Assembly: GCA_019096155.1 (NCBI GenBank)
Contig: JAHCVI010000001.1
Location: 13,541,243 to 13,605,242, forward strand
DNA: 64,000 nucleotides
Direction of reading: 5' to 3'
Source of the DNA: Staphylotrichum longicolle
Taxonomy: Eukaryota; Ascomycota; Sordariomycetes; Sordariales; Chaetomiaceae
Shown: in pieces, positions 1-11,192 of the stretch
Layout of the letters: the number at the start of each line of letters is the position of its first letter
Position numbering within the stretch: position 1 is the first letter of the stretch
Translations under genes and position numbers: made by a program
Notes under the pieces: model-generated
Seen by the model: the letters and a program-made list of their open reading frames with translations, nothing else
Database searches by the model: none
What the model was told of the DNA's origin: nothing

Positions 1-109
1 TGAACACGCGTCACTGTCACTCGTTTCCTGCTGTCACTCGCTCCTGAGGGTCGATTGTCTGCCCTCGTCCACTCCTTGCTTTGTCATCTGCATTTGTTTT
101 TCTGGCGCC

Positions 110-872
110 ATGTGGCTCAACATGTCTAGCAAGCCGGGAAGTGCTCCGCGGGCCTTCCTAGTGTTTTGCCTCGGGCTGCTGGTGTCCCTGGTGGGCGCTG
201 CCATGTCTCCCCCGGAGATCACTCTGGCTTGCAACGGCCTCGCTCGGATGAGCTTTGATTTGAAAGACCTCGTCAACTTGGTTGCGCTCAAGAGAAATCC
301 TGGCCCTTTTCAGGTAACCTTTCAGCCTGAGGCACTAAATCGCGTTGGACTTTGACTTTAACTTTCTCACTCAGGACATTCTCGATGAGTTCAGTGACAT
401 CTCCGACTCCTGCCTTTCCAATATCTCTGTCATGATTCGATCCTCGGTTGTCACTGAGCCGACCGATCAGCAGCTGGTCTATGAGGCGTACTCCAACGTA
501 TGTATTCTGCCCATTTCACAAGCTTCCGACTGTCGGCCAGCATTCCCCTTCCTGGCCCAATGATTCTGACCATCCCAGTTTGTACAAGGTCTCTTCGAGC
601 TCATGGACGCCGTCAGCGAGGCTGCACCCGTTTTGATTGTCCTCGACAAACAAGCCGAGTTCCGTGTCCCGGCTGCTGTGCGTGAGATGGCTGGCGTCGT
701 CGACTGCCTCCTGATGCAGGTTATTGCCGTCTTCCCATCCAACACGTCGTACTCCCAGCAGACCGCAAACCAAAAGTCTCAAGTTGACACCCACTTCCGG
801 CAAGCCGTCCACTCCTTTCACCTTGCGACTGCCAACACTAGCTCGCCGTACTCCAACACGACTACTGTCTGA
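110..872 (+). CDS. Small secreted helical protein (HsbA/UVI-1-like, weak)
   Basis: Three exons (110-313, 375-497, 579-872) with GT-AG introns of 61 and 81 bases, both phase 0, give 206 residues. Residues 14-30 form a hydrophobic stretch typical of a signal peptide, so export to wall or medium is inferred. A second Met at base 122 would also work as start. The mature part is predicted helical, has three cysteines (in the motifs LACNG, DSCLS and VDCLL) and ends in a Ser/Thr/Asn tail (ANTSSPY). The segment around YSNFVQGLFELMDAV recalls small fungal surface proteins of the HsbA or UV-induced UVI-1 type, but I cannot assign it firmly. No catalytic motif is visible. Confidence 0.6.
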
Positions 873-2073
873 GACGGTGCCGCGGTATAATACGCGGCAA
901 TTGTTTGAGGCAGCATTAGGAACTCAGGAGATCGAGGGCAAACACGGATCAACGCTCGCATAGATCCAGCGACTCAACACGGGCAGTTGCCAAGGGACAT
1001 GTATCCCAGAGCCATATACTTTCAATTCTGTCATTGTATTTATCAAGAAAATAATTTAATCACAAGTTTGCACCCTACTGCTAGTAGTGGAACGCAATGC
1101 ATCATGGATCGACCCCAATCTTGGATGATACGCGGGTGTTCGTTCTCGCCAAAACTGGATAGTTCTATGGTGTTTTTCATCCCACAGCACACCATTGAGT
1201 GTTTGAAAAGTAGCAAAACCTAAAACATAACCTGGAGATGGAAATTTCTTGGCAATTACGTGCTTGTTTCCATTACCCCTGGCGGCGTTCATCCCCAAGA
1301 CAGCCAACTAGCCTCGTGTCAATGTCATGATCAGGGCCGATTAGGTGCCAAAGTATCAACCCACAGCAAAACTTTCCTGCTTGGTGTTACGGCATTTGTG
1401 TACGGGGACCCTGGCCTGGAACATTGTCAGAACGTCGGGAGAGCCACAAAGTGGAGAGACGGGGCGGATGCCATGTGGAATACGAGCATCCTTGAGGTTC
1501 TTCTTCGGATGGGGGACCAAACTTCCAACGGTCGCAATTGGCCATCTCGCAAGGTCATGAGACTCGGTAAAAGGCCCTGTAACAGAGACACGATACCAAC
1601 TCGTGCCACTGAGGTTTGGATTCAGAGAAATTAGGCCGAACAACTTCGTGTAAGTGGGAGCAAACCCTAACCCTGTATCTTGAATCGGGCACCCCACGCC
1701 AAGTCGGGTCCGGGAATTCAGATCTCTCCACCAAAGAGGGGAAGCGTCCTTCATCCCGTAAATAGCCTGAATCAGGCTATCGTCATGTGCAACGAAAGAG
1801 TCCGTCCCGTCTGGCCGCGTGGAATATGGCCGACGGCCGGTGCTGGAGGGGTCCGCTCGGTTTCGTGTTTCCCCTCGTGCACTTGTTCGGATCTTGACCT
1901 CGTACCTGCTTGAAAGAGACTCAAAAAGTTTGGACCAAAACCGGTCCAACCCCTCTCCCCCATTCCCCAATTCCTCCTCCCCGTCCTCTGACATCACACC
2001 CCGCACTCAAATCAAGCCACCAAGGCACCGTTCATTTCAACACCACATCACTACAGAAAATCCACCGCCCGCA
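873..2073. other. Intergenic region, 1.2 kb
   Basis: No gene could be supported. A 216-codon open frame on the minus strand (1356-2006) has no recognisable domain and lies partly antisense to the 5' flank of the epimerase gene. A telo-box-like run AAACCCTAACCCT sits near 1663-1675, about 400 bases before the epimerase start. Confidence 0.5.
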
Positions 2074-3161
2074 ATGGCCGACGCTCCCGTCTCCTTCCTG
2101 CCCCTGGGCGCCATCATCCAAGAGCTCCGCGTCGGCGGCGTCAACATCGTCCAGGGCTTCCCCGAGCAGTCGCAGTATCAGAGCCACAACGACCCCTACT
2201 TCGGCGAGACCATCGGCCGCGTCGCCAACCGCATCAAGGGCGCCAAGATCGACAGCCTTAACGGCAAGACCTACACGCTCGCCGCCAACAATGGGCCCAA
2301 CAACCTGCACGGCGGCTTGGTCGGCTGGGGCAAGAAGATCTGGAACGGGCCGACCCCTGTGGGCGTGAGGCAGATCCCCGGCGTGGACGGCCTCGAGGGC
2401 GGTGAGAGCGTAAAGTTCTCGCTGGTGAGCGAGGATGGAGACGAGGGGTTCCCGGGCACGGTCGAGGTCAGCGTCGTGTACACGGTCGGCAAGCAGGTGC
2501 AGGGAGGGAAGGAGGTGATTGTGCTGGGGATCGAGTACGAGGCGGAGCTGGTTGGTGGGGCGGACGAGACGGTCATCAACATGACTAACCACTCGTGAGT
2601 CTTTTTCTTCTGCTTTGGTCTGGAAAGGAAAATGGGGTCGGATTGCTGACGTTCCTTAGCTACTTCAACCTGTCCGGCGGCCCCACAATCGAGGACACCG
2701 TGGTCACCATTGCCACGAACAACTACCTTCCTGTCGACGACGGTGGCATTCCGACCGGCGGCCCCAAGGCGTTCAGCAAGTTTGAGAGCAACAAGGCGTT
2801 CACCCTGGGTGCACAGGAGCCAGATATCGACGACTGCTTCGTCGTCAACGAGGCTCCCAACACCGTCCCGATCGACACCCGCTCCGCGCCGCTGACCAAG
2901 CTCGTCAGCGCCGAGCACCCCGAGACCAAGATCCACCTCGAGGTCCTCAGCACCGAGCCCGCGTTCCAATTCTACACGGGCAAGTACATCAGCGTGCCCG
3001 AGGTGGCCGGCGTGCCGGCGCGCGGTGCCCGTAGCGGTTTCTGCGTCGAGCCCAGCCGGTGGGTCAACGCCTGCAACGTGGACGACTGGAAGAGCCAGAT
3101 GCTGCTGAAGAAGGGCGAGAAGTACGGCTGCCGCATCGTGTACCGCGCGTGGAAGGAGTAG
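2074..3161 (+). CDS. Aldose 1-epimerase (galactose mutarotase)
   Basis: Two exons, 2074-2594 and 2660-3161, separated by a 65-base GTGAGT...TAG intron, encode 340 residues, the usual family length. The enzyme interconverts alpha and beta anomers of aldoses, feeding the Leloir galactose pathway, and is expected in the cytosol because no signal peptide is visible. The family signatures are intact: GETIGRVANRI near the N-terminus, NNLHGG with the substrate-binding His, TNHSYFNLSG built across the splice junction, and FCVEPS with the likely catalytic Glu near the C-terminus. The ATG at 2074 follows GCCCGCA and starts directly at conserved sequence; the open frame continues upstream to 1819, but that part is low-complexity and unlike the family. 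The stop lies 76 bases from the convergent ligase stop. Confidence 0.93.
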
Positions 3162-3237
3162 CTGTAACACACACCCAGTAAACCAAAACAAAAAATAAAA
3201 CAGCCGCCGTCGGCGGCCCGTGACCAAAACCAACCCC

Positions 3238-5933
3238 TCATTCCTCCTCGTCCTCCCCCTCGCCTTCGCCATCTCCCTCCAGTCCCCTCTTCTCTGCAGG
3301 CGCCTTCGCCTCCTGCTTCCTCCACAAACCCGCCAAGAACTCGCTCGAGCTGGCCTCCTCCACCCCCTTATCCTCCCTCTTCCTCAAAAACCGCGGAAAC
3401 CGCAGACTCAACCCCTTATCCTCCCTCACCAGCCCAATCGCCGCCGTATACGTCGGGCTGATCGTGATGTCCGCAAACGCCACCTCCCACACCTCGCACG
3501 GCTCAAACCACACGTCCGGCACCCCGCCCTCGTACTCGATCCACCCAGGCTTCCTCCCCACGGTGTTCCTGGCCCCCTCGGCGCCGTCGGGGTCGTAGAA
3601 CGCGCGGTTGGCCTTGTAGAAGGCGTCGGTGAACCCGGACATGCACTTGCAGACCGCCTCGAGGCAGCCCGTCGCGTCGTTGCGCACCGCCAGCAGGATC
3701 GGCGACCACCACTTGGCTTTGCGCCCTTGGCCGTGCCAGGCCGCGATTGGGATCAGGTCGAGCGTGTCGGACGCGGCCGTGTTGTAGTCCTTTTTGACTT
3801 TGAGCCAGGAGTCGAGCCGCTTGTCGGGCTCGTAGGTGGCGAGGAGGGGCTTGCGGCGGGATTTGGGAGGGGCGGGCAGCGGTGGTGGTTGTGGTTGTGG
3901 TGCTGGTTCCATGGGAGCGGGGGCACTGATCGTGGTTTTGGGTTGGGTTGGGTTGGTCTTGGGTTTTGGGGTAGGGGGTTCTGCGTCTGATGGGTCAGGT
4001 TCGTCGTTTGGAGGGGGAAGATCGGCAATGTTGTCGAGGGTTTTGACCATGATGCCTTCGCATTTGGTGTCGAGGGCGGACTTGAAGAACTCGAGGACAG
4101 CTTCGGAGTCGTGGGATGTGGCGTCGAGGCTTTTGACCCAGGTGAAGTGGTGGGGTTTCTCGACGAAGAGGGAGCGCAGTAGGTCCCGTCGCCGTCGGAA
4201 GGATTGGTCCAGGAGGGATTGGCCGTTGAGGTACATGAGGTCAAAGGCAAAGAGACAGACATCGATGGTGATGCTGCCAATGGCAACGTCTTTTCGGGCA
4301 CGGTTGGTGAGAGTTTGGAAGTTCTTGAGTTCGCCGGTGGCGCGATCGACCGCGACGACCTCGCCTTCCATGATGAAACTCTCGACGCCGTCGCCCCTGA
4401 TACTCGGAACAAGAGCCACCAGGTCGGGGTATTTGTCGGTCATGAGTTCCAAATGCCTGGAAAAGATTGAGACCTTTCCATTGGGGTCGCAATGCACTTG
4501 TGCTCGTTGGCCATCGTACTTGTACTCACAGGCAAAGTCTCGACCTTGCAATTTGGTGAGCATCTCGGTCAGATCACGGGTAATGCTCCCCAGCATGGGA
4601 CGCAGCGGGATGTGGAGCGTTAGACCACAACGAACGAGAAGCTCTTCGGAGATTCCAATCTCCAACAGCACGGGGATGAGATCGTTGTAATCCGGATGCC
4701 GGGCGTAGGATGCCTTGACAAGCTCTTCTCCCCTCGCCCAGACCTCGGCAAGCTCTTCCTTTTTCACCTTTGCCAGATCCTGTGGATCTCTGGTTGGGAA
4801 GTCTGCGCCAGGGGGCTTCGACAGCAAGAACGCACGGGATAGAGCAATGAGCATAGTTGTCTTGACAGCACCAATACGCAGCTTGTTTCTGTTAGCGCGG
4901 CCGAAGGAGGTGTCGGACTGCAACTTACGTGTTGGCACAACGTCCGGACAATATAACGGCTTCCCTCGCCGCCTCGAGCATCTTGCAACAGCCTGTCCAC
5001 AAACCGCTGCTTCACGTCCCCGCTCCCCTGCCCCTGAGCTTTGGCAATCTTTACCAGCGACTCAAACACGCCCCTGATGGTGAGAGGCTTTGGCTTTCGC
5101 AGCGTAAAGCTTTGTTTCTTTTTGGCCTCGAATGCGACGTCACCTGGGTCGCCCACCTTGTTGTACAGTTCCTTGAGTGTCCTATTATCCAGCCCACAGG
5201 CTTGCTTGAGTGCCTTGGAGATTGCAGAGCCCCCAAGCCCCAGTTCCATCGAGATGTACGGCGGCGAGATGGCATTGGTGGCCAACCAAACTGCGGGTAG
5301 TAAACTGGATGGGTCGCTTTCGATCAACAACCGGATGCAATTGACCAGCGTATCGACTATTTTGATCCGGCTCTGGGTTCCGTTGACCAAAACGAAGCAT
5401 CGCGTGAGCAAGGCGTAGGACGCATGACCACCTTCTGAGGCCCACGCCTGTTGCAGCTGGGGAATGTACTTGGCCGGCTGGAAGGTGAGTGGGCTTTCAT
5501 CAAAAGGAATGAATGCAGTAACTTGGTCTTCGGTTGCTGCGGCCGATGAGAGTGACAACGTCTTTTTGGAACTGCCGGGTTGAGCGAGGGGAGTGAGAGA
5601 TGCGGGCGTTGGTGGCTGAGGTGTGAGTGCTGGTTGAGCTGCGGGTGTCAGGGCATCGGAGTCGGACGCCTCGACTTCAGGTTTTGGGGTTGCCCGAGCA
5701 GAGAGCCCTCTGACCTCTGCGTCCCATTCGGCTTGGAGTCTTTTTGCGAGTTCTTCGTCTGTCAATGCCTCATCCGCCTTCTCTGGCTGCCCAGATTGTT
5801 CGCTTTTGGGAGGTTGCGTGGATGATGACCCATTCTGCCCTTGCTTCGCAAAGAAGTACTCCAAACCCCTTACTGGAACCGTCTTCTGCTTCCCTTCTGC
5901 GTTCAACTTTCGTTTCTTCGCCGGGCTTGGCAT
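3238..5933 (-). CDS. lig1: ATP-dependent DNA ligase I
   Basis: Exon 1 is 5933-4929 and exon 2 is 4881-3238. The 47-base intron (4928-4882) is phase 0 only if the acceptor is ACAAG/CTG, which restores RTLCQH-LRIGAV. Product is 882 residues. Ligase I joins Okazaki fragments and repair nicks. The N-terminus carries a basic nuclear signal (KKRKL) and a PIP-box-like RGLEYFF near residue 20-26, fitting PCNA binding. The catalytic motif KYDGQR places the adenylated Lys at about 456; later ligase motifs include MEGEVVAVD, CEGIMVK and YEPDKRLDSWLKVKKDY. An unusual Pro/Thr/Lys-rich insert of about 58 residues (about 620-678) separates motifs IV and V. The frame stays open 32 codons upstream to an ATG at 6029, a possible mitochondrial start. 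It ends in an acidic tail. Confidence 0.93.
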
Positions 5934-6392
5934 TGCAGCAATGCGGTCGAACCGTAGACAATTGCGCACACGGGTTGAGACAATTACCAAGGTCCGAATA
6001 CTTTTTGAGCCCCTTGTGTTTAACCACAAAATATGGGTGTCAGGAGTTTATGATCAATTGGGGTGCCGTTCTTTCCCGCCTCTCTTGTCAACCAGTGTGG
6101 ATTTGGAAAGCGCTTGCTGTGTGTCAAAGCGGCCGTTCCCGAGTTCAATGACGTTGTTCATCACACCGTGGGCGCGTTCTCCGTTTCGCGAGCGAGCCAC
6201 GGAAGCACATGACCGCAAAAGAAGGTCAAGCCCCACTTCTGCGCTAACCCGAAACCGGCCAACACACAAAAACGAAGCGGGAAATCCGTGCCCCACCATC
6301 TCGGTTTTGTGTTTTGGGAAGGGTTCGAGCCAAAACCCCAGAGAGCAATTTTCCTCTTGCAACCCCGCGACCCCAGACACAAATTGCCCACC
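5934..6392. promoter_or_regulatory. Divergent promoter between ligase I and eIF3k
   Basis: About 460 bases separate the two start codons. TTTCGCG at 6184-6190 (CGCGAAA on the ligase strand) matches the SBF/SCB-type cell-cycle box that often precedes replication genes; this is a short motif and may be chance. The upstream ATG for the ligase extension (6029) lies in this interval. Confidence 0.35.
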
Positions 6393-7332
6393 ATGAACGG
6401 CGAAGACCCCCAAGAACGGCCCGAGCAGATCCGCAACATAATCGGCGGTCTCGAGAGGTACAACCCGCAGGCTGCCGAGGTCCTCGAGGCCTACCTGCAG
6501 CAACAATGTGAGGAGAAGTTCTGCGACTGCAATGCCAACCGGGCGCTGCTCAAGCTGTGAGTCGCCCCTTAGTTCTGGCTGCACCCATGTCATGTCGTTC
6601 CTCTGCATGATGGTTTATTATCAACGTTTCCTATTACCTGACCGCGGACCGGGCCTAAACCACCCGCCGTGACTGAAGTCAAAACTCATTACAACTGATT
6701 CGAGGCCCTCTCTCCATTCTTTGTTATTACACCACCTCTGGTCTGAGGCGTGCCATGCTAACCCGCTATGACCTTTAAGCTACCAGCTCAACCCCGACCG
6801 GATCAAGGATGAGGTCATCACCAACATCCTCGTCAAGGCCATGACCCAGTTCCCCTCCCCGCAGTTCGACCTGTCGCTGCACCTCCTCTCGCCCTCGCAC
6901 TCCAACCCGGGTCCCAACTCGAGCTCCGACCTCGCCGAGGCCGTGTCCAAGCTGCGGGTGCTCAACTCGCAGCTCGAGGGCGCCCAGTACGCCCGCTTCT
7001 GGGCGACGCTCGACAGCGACGACATCTACGCGGACCTGACGACCGACATCGCCGGGTTCGAGGAGATGATCCGCGTGCGCATCGCCCAGCTGCTCAGCCA
7101 GGCATACCGCGAGGTGCAGACGAGCGTGCTCGAGGGCTGGCTCGGGCTCGACGACGAGGAGGAGGTGCACAAGTTCGTCGTCGAGACGTGCGGCTGGAAG
7201 GTCGCCGAGGGCGGCGTCGTGCAGATCCCCAAGAACGCCGACAACGAGGCCAAGAAGACGGAGATCCGGGAGGACGTCACGGTGGATATGTTCAGCCGGG
7301 TCATCAAGCGGTCGTGGGAGGACAGCGCATAA
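6393..7332 (+). CDS. eif3k: Translation initiation factor eIF3 subunit K
   Basis: Exon 1 (6393-6556) and exon 2 (6780-7332) flank a 223-base intron with a good branch site, TGCTAAC near 6757, and give 238 residues, the normal size. eIF3k is a non-core subunit of the eIF3 complex, which binds the 40S ribosome in the cytosol. The N-terminus (RPEQIRNIIGGLERYNPQ) and the joined segment LLKLYQLNP are typical, followed by the HAM-like helical repeat (FWATL at about residue 120) and a winged-helix CSN8/PSMD8 domain (VEGWL-like stretch then CGWKV). The start is in a CACC-ATG context. It is convergent with TSR4, 301 bases between stops. The intron is unusually long for this window but ordinary at its borders. 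Confidence 0.93.
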
Positions 7333-7633
7333 GAGCGTTGTTGTTCTCGGCTTGGGGAAGTTGGTTGTTATTCTAATTATGACTGGCGGAAACGTGGGGC
7401 CGCTTTTCTTCAGTGGCAGTTTCTTCTTGCATCTGGGGGCAAAAGCTTCGGCGTTTATGGGTTGCTAAACGGCGGCATGGACACGCCGCGGATGGGATGC
7501 AAAGGGGGTGTCTGTCTGGATTACACATGGGTTCTATGTTTAGATCATAGCCTCATTGCACGGTGCAGATGCCAACACGAACGACATGACATGAAATTTG
7601 ACCTCCCACAGAGCTCCCTTGCCAGCCGTCTAT
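7333..7633. other. Convergent 3' region between eIF3k and TSR4
   Basis: Holds the two 3' untranslated regions. No open frame of interest and no clear terminator motif was seen. Confidence 0.4.
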
Positions 7634-9001
7634 CTACCTCTTCATCGTCAATTCCTCCCACTGCACGCCTGCCCACTCCTCCAGATACCCCGCCCCGCCA
7701 ACGTCCACCCCCCTCTCCTGGCAATCCCTCTCGCACACACCCACGATCACCGTCCCCCAATCCATCCCCTCCATCCCCTCCTCCTCCACCTCCAGCTCCT
7801 GAATGGCCTCCGGCATCAGCTGTACCTCAAAACACCCTGCCGCCCCACAGTTCCGCACCGCGGCACCCCTTCAACATATTCCCACCACCGGCAGCAACAC
7901 CCACCTTCTCCTTGCCGCTGCCGTCCCCGGCATGCAGCATCTTCCCCACCGCATCCCCTTTGGCATACAGCAGCGGCTGACCGGCGAACTCGTACCGGAT
8001 GCACTGCTCCGGGTTCTGCCCGACGCGTCGGCAAACTTTTGGAACGTCGCGTCCATGGTCGACTCGAACACCTCCTTGTCTTCTTTTCCGCCGCCGCTGC
8101 CGCCTCCGCTTCCGCCTTCGGCAGAATCAAGGTCCATCGTGGGTGGCTTGGGGACGGCGGGGAGGGAGACCGGGTCGAGCGTCTCGTAGTCAGCGTCGGG
8201 AGCCAACGCGTGGGGTACGGGGTTGGGAGGGAGGAGGGGAGGGCCAGGGTTCCGGCGGGGGTGGAGTGGCGGGCGGGGGAGTGTTGAGGTTGAGGGCGGA
8301 GGCGAAGGTTTTGGGGAGCGTGGTGGCGGCGGCGTCTGTTTGAGGGTCGGCTGGGGTGATTGTTCGGTGACCGCGGAGAGGGTTTGGGGCGAAGGGGTTC
8401 GCTGAGGCGGATTTGGGAGCAAAGGGGTTTGCGGAGGGAGTGGATGAGGTCGCGAATGGGTTGGCTCGGGGTGCGGTTCCGGGTGCGGTGGCTGGCTTGA
8501 CGCCGAAGAGGGCTTCGCCGAGCCCGGTCGAGGCGGGTTTGGGGACGGGTGTCTCCTTGGGCTGGGTCTCCTTCTCCGCGGTTGTAGATGCGGGCTGAGC
8601 TGAGACACGGACACCCCGTATCGCGCGGATGCTTCCTTCTTGCCTGCGGCAGCCTTTCCTCCTGCAGCTGAGCACGTACAATCGCCGTTCGTGGCCCGGG
8701 AAGCGGTCTGGGAGCTCGGCGTTGAGCTGCAGGAGCAGGACCATCATATCCTTGCAAACCTTGCATCTGGCGAGGGCAGCTGAGGGTGGCTTGCTTGCGT
8801 CTAACCAGTCCTGAATGTCGAGGTCAGCAAATATTGGGAACTGCAGTCGACGCAGTGAGATCGAGGAAGACATACTGGGCGACCTCCCAGTCGGCTGATT
8901 TCTTCCCCGTTGGCGTCCGCCGAGGCGTAGCCAAGAAGCACGTTGGTTTCAGTGAAGTCATCATCTTCGGCACCCGAAGAATCGCTGTCGTATGGCGCCA
9001 T
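7634..9001 (-). CDS. TSR4: Tsr4/PDCD2-like ribosome biogenesis chaperone, frame broken
   Basis: Exon 1 is 9001-8876 (42 codons) and exon 2 starts at 8810 after a 65-base intron. The family sequence is unmistakable: ETNVLLGYA, LGGRP-DWLDAS across the junction, the zinc-binding ARCKVC and LPDRFPGHERRLYV, and the C-terminal MDWGTVIVGVCE and GVQWEEL. Tsr4 escorts newly made Rps2 during 40S subunit assembly. The reading frame is interrupted five times, each requiring one added base: near 8235, 8199, 8026, 7867 and 7854. Exon 2 as given is 1177 bases; adding five makes 1182, a whole number of codons ending at the stop at 7634, giving about 435 residues. All five sites are in or beside G/C runs. Because the gene is essential in yeast, sequence error is likelier than decay. 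Confidence 0.85.
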
Positions 9002-9270
9002 TGTTGTGTGGTATCGCAGTAGTTCAGTGTGCAGTTGAGGAAGTGTTTTTGGGATTTTCCAAGTTGGGCAACAGTCCGTAGCAACAAAATTTTGGCGGGG
9101 TAAATCTTTTGCCCCGCCATTCTTGGCTGCCTTGAAGGGACACCCTAGAACCACCCACACGACCTCCAGTTCTCACATGGTTGGCAGTTGACGCTACAAT
9201 TTGGCTCACATCTCGTCTATTCCATGCATCTGTGTCTAAGCAGGTATCTTACAGACGTGACGGAATTCCT

Positions 9271-11192
9271 TTACTCCTCAGGGCCATCCATGCCAGGGCC
9301 AGGGCCGCCTGACCGTCCCATCTGCCGCGCCTTCAACAACTCGTCGCAGAGCAGAAGATTTGAGGCGATGCCAGAGCTGGACGCGATGCAGTTCCTCAGT
9401 ACCCGGAAGGAGTCATAGACACCCTCAAGAGTAGGGTCCATGGGCTCGCCTGTTGCCAGATCGAGACCCACGACGTTGCCATCGCGGTGCTCATACTGGA
9501 GAGCAGCAACTAGGAAATAACTTGTTAGTAAGGGAGTTTTGGTTTAGTCGATCGTAATGCCACACTTACGGGCATCTTGCACATCAAGGCCGGCGTTGGC
9601 AGCAAGCGTCTTGGGAATAATGAGCAGGGCATCAGCGAAAGCCTCGACACCCCACTTCGCCTTGCCCTTGACCGTCTTGGCGAAAGCATCGCTCTTGAGA
9701 TGGTTGGCGCAAGCGACCTGGAAGGCGCCGGCACCGGGGACCACACTCTTGTCGACAATCATTTGTAAACGCTGCGCAGGCCGTCGCGAACCGCGTCCGT
9801 GACCTGAGTGATGGTGTGCTGGTTGGGCCCTTGATCAGGAGGGTGACCGACTTGGGCTCCTTCACATCCTCGACGAATGTGTACTTCTCCTCACCAAGCT
9901 GCTGCTCGTAGACGAGACCGGCCCAGCCGAGAACGTCGGGGCTCAGGTCATCCACGCTGTTCTGCGCAATACCGCCGCAGACGAGCTGCAGCCGCTCCAT
10001 GTTCCTCCGCTTGGCTCTCCTGAGCGCCATGATGCCGTTCTTGGCCAGGACGTCCAGGGACAGGGGATCGATACCCTTCTGGTTGATAATGACAAAGTTC
10101 TTCTTGCCGTCGTTGCCGCACACCTCCTTCTTGAGCTCGACAATCTTCTTCAGCTTGGCGTCAACGAAGCGGCGCTCGCTCTCAACGAGCTTGTCGCGCT
10201 GCTCGGCGCTGGAGTAGAAGAAGCTCGAGTTGATCTCGGACTTTTCGTACTCCAGGCTGACGTTGAGGGTCAGGATGTAGGCGTTCTCCACGCGCTTGGG
10301 CATGTCGGGGTGTCTCGCGCCGTGGTCGAGAGCCAAGCCGCGGATGAGCTGTGTATCAGAGGCGGTGCGGTGTTGCATCTTCATGATCTCAATCATGTGC
10401 AAGTCGGGCTTCTCCCCAGCTTGGTAAATGGCGAGAACGGCATCGACAATGCTGGGCGTCAAGGCTTGAGCGAGGCTGGCGCTGAGCTTGGTGGCGAGAG
10501 AGGTCCGGGCAACGGAAAGGAGGAGCTCGCGGTCGACGTCGCGGGGGAGCTTGAACTGGTCGAGGAACTACCAACAATCAGCTAGGATACCGCAGAGACT
10601 GGGAATAGCAACGGACCTTGAGCGCCTCGTTCTTGGCGATCTCGAAGCCATCTGTGATGATGCGCGGGTGCAGGCCTTCTTGGATGTAGCGGTCCGCCTG
10701 CTTCAGAAGCTCGCCAACCAGCAACACCACCGATGTTGTACCGTCACCGCAAATATCATCCTGCGCCGTCGCCGCGCGCGCAATCATGACAGCCGTGGGG
10801 TTCTGTATTTGCATCTCGCGGAGAAGGACATTGCCGTCTTTTGTCAACTTGATCTGTCGTGTGTGGTCAGCGGACCGCCGTCGTTCACCGTCTCTTGCCC
10901 GATTCGTACCTGACCAGCTCCATCCACAAGCCTGCAAGCAGAGTTAGCCAAAGGCAGGAGAGTCAAGCACTGGGAAGGCTGGCGTACATCTTGATGGTGC
11001 CCAGCGGGCCCAGGTTCGACTTGAGGACATCTTGGAGACCCTCGCCGGCGCTGATGTTGACCCGCAGTGCTTCACCCCGCCTCTGTAAACATAGGAGTTA
11101 GCGATCCCCCCCTCTCTCCCTCGGCAACCCCGACTCTCGACTGCGCGTACCCTCGATTCGGCCTTCGGGTTCAGAAGCTGTGCGGCGGACAT
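9271..11192 (-). CDS. cct6: T-complex protein 1 subunit zeta (CCT6)
   Basis: Six exons: 11192-11151, 11082-10988, 10931-10910, 10853-10617, 10567-9570 and 9509-9271, with introns of 49-68 bases. CCT6 is one of eight subunits of the cytosolic TRiC/CCT ring that folds actin, tubulin and WD40 proteins with ATP. Seen are the start MSAAQLLNPKAESR, the nucleotide-binding TKDGNVLL and DDICGDGTTS, the apical segment RRFVDAKL, and the end VVGLDLATGEPMDPTLEG. A 22-base micro-exon (LVDGAGQ region) is well supported by phase. Exon 5 has two one-base deficits, in a G run at 9825-9827 (KGP/NQHT) and an A run at 9762-9764 (VYK/MIV). Its 998 bases plus two fits the phase of the last exon exactly. The C-terminal tail is Gly/Pro-rich. 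Confidence 0.9.

Noticed and set aside
1356..2006. A 216-codon open frame on the minus strand
   Set aside because: No known domain, partly antisense to the epimerase leader, and codon pattern not convincing. A short WWRDL segment recalls reverse transcriptases but nothing else fits.
2271..3272. 333-codon minus-strand frame
   Set aside because: Shadow of the aldose epimerase gene; sequence is low-complexity in that frame.
7634..8260. TSR4 inactivated by repeat-induced point mutation
   Set aside because: RIP makes C-to-T changes in repeats; here the changes are single-base length differences and the codons are otherwise normal.
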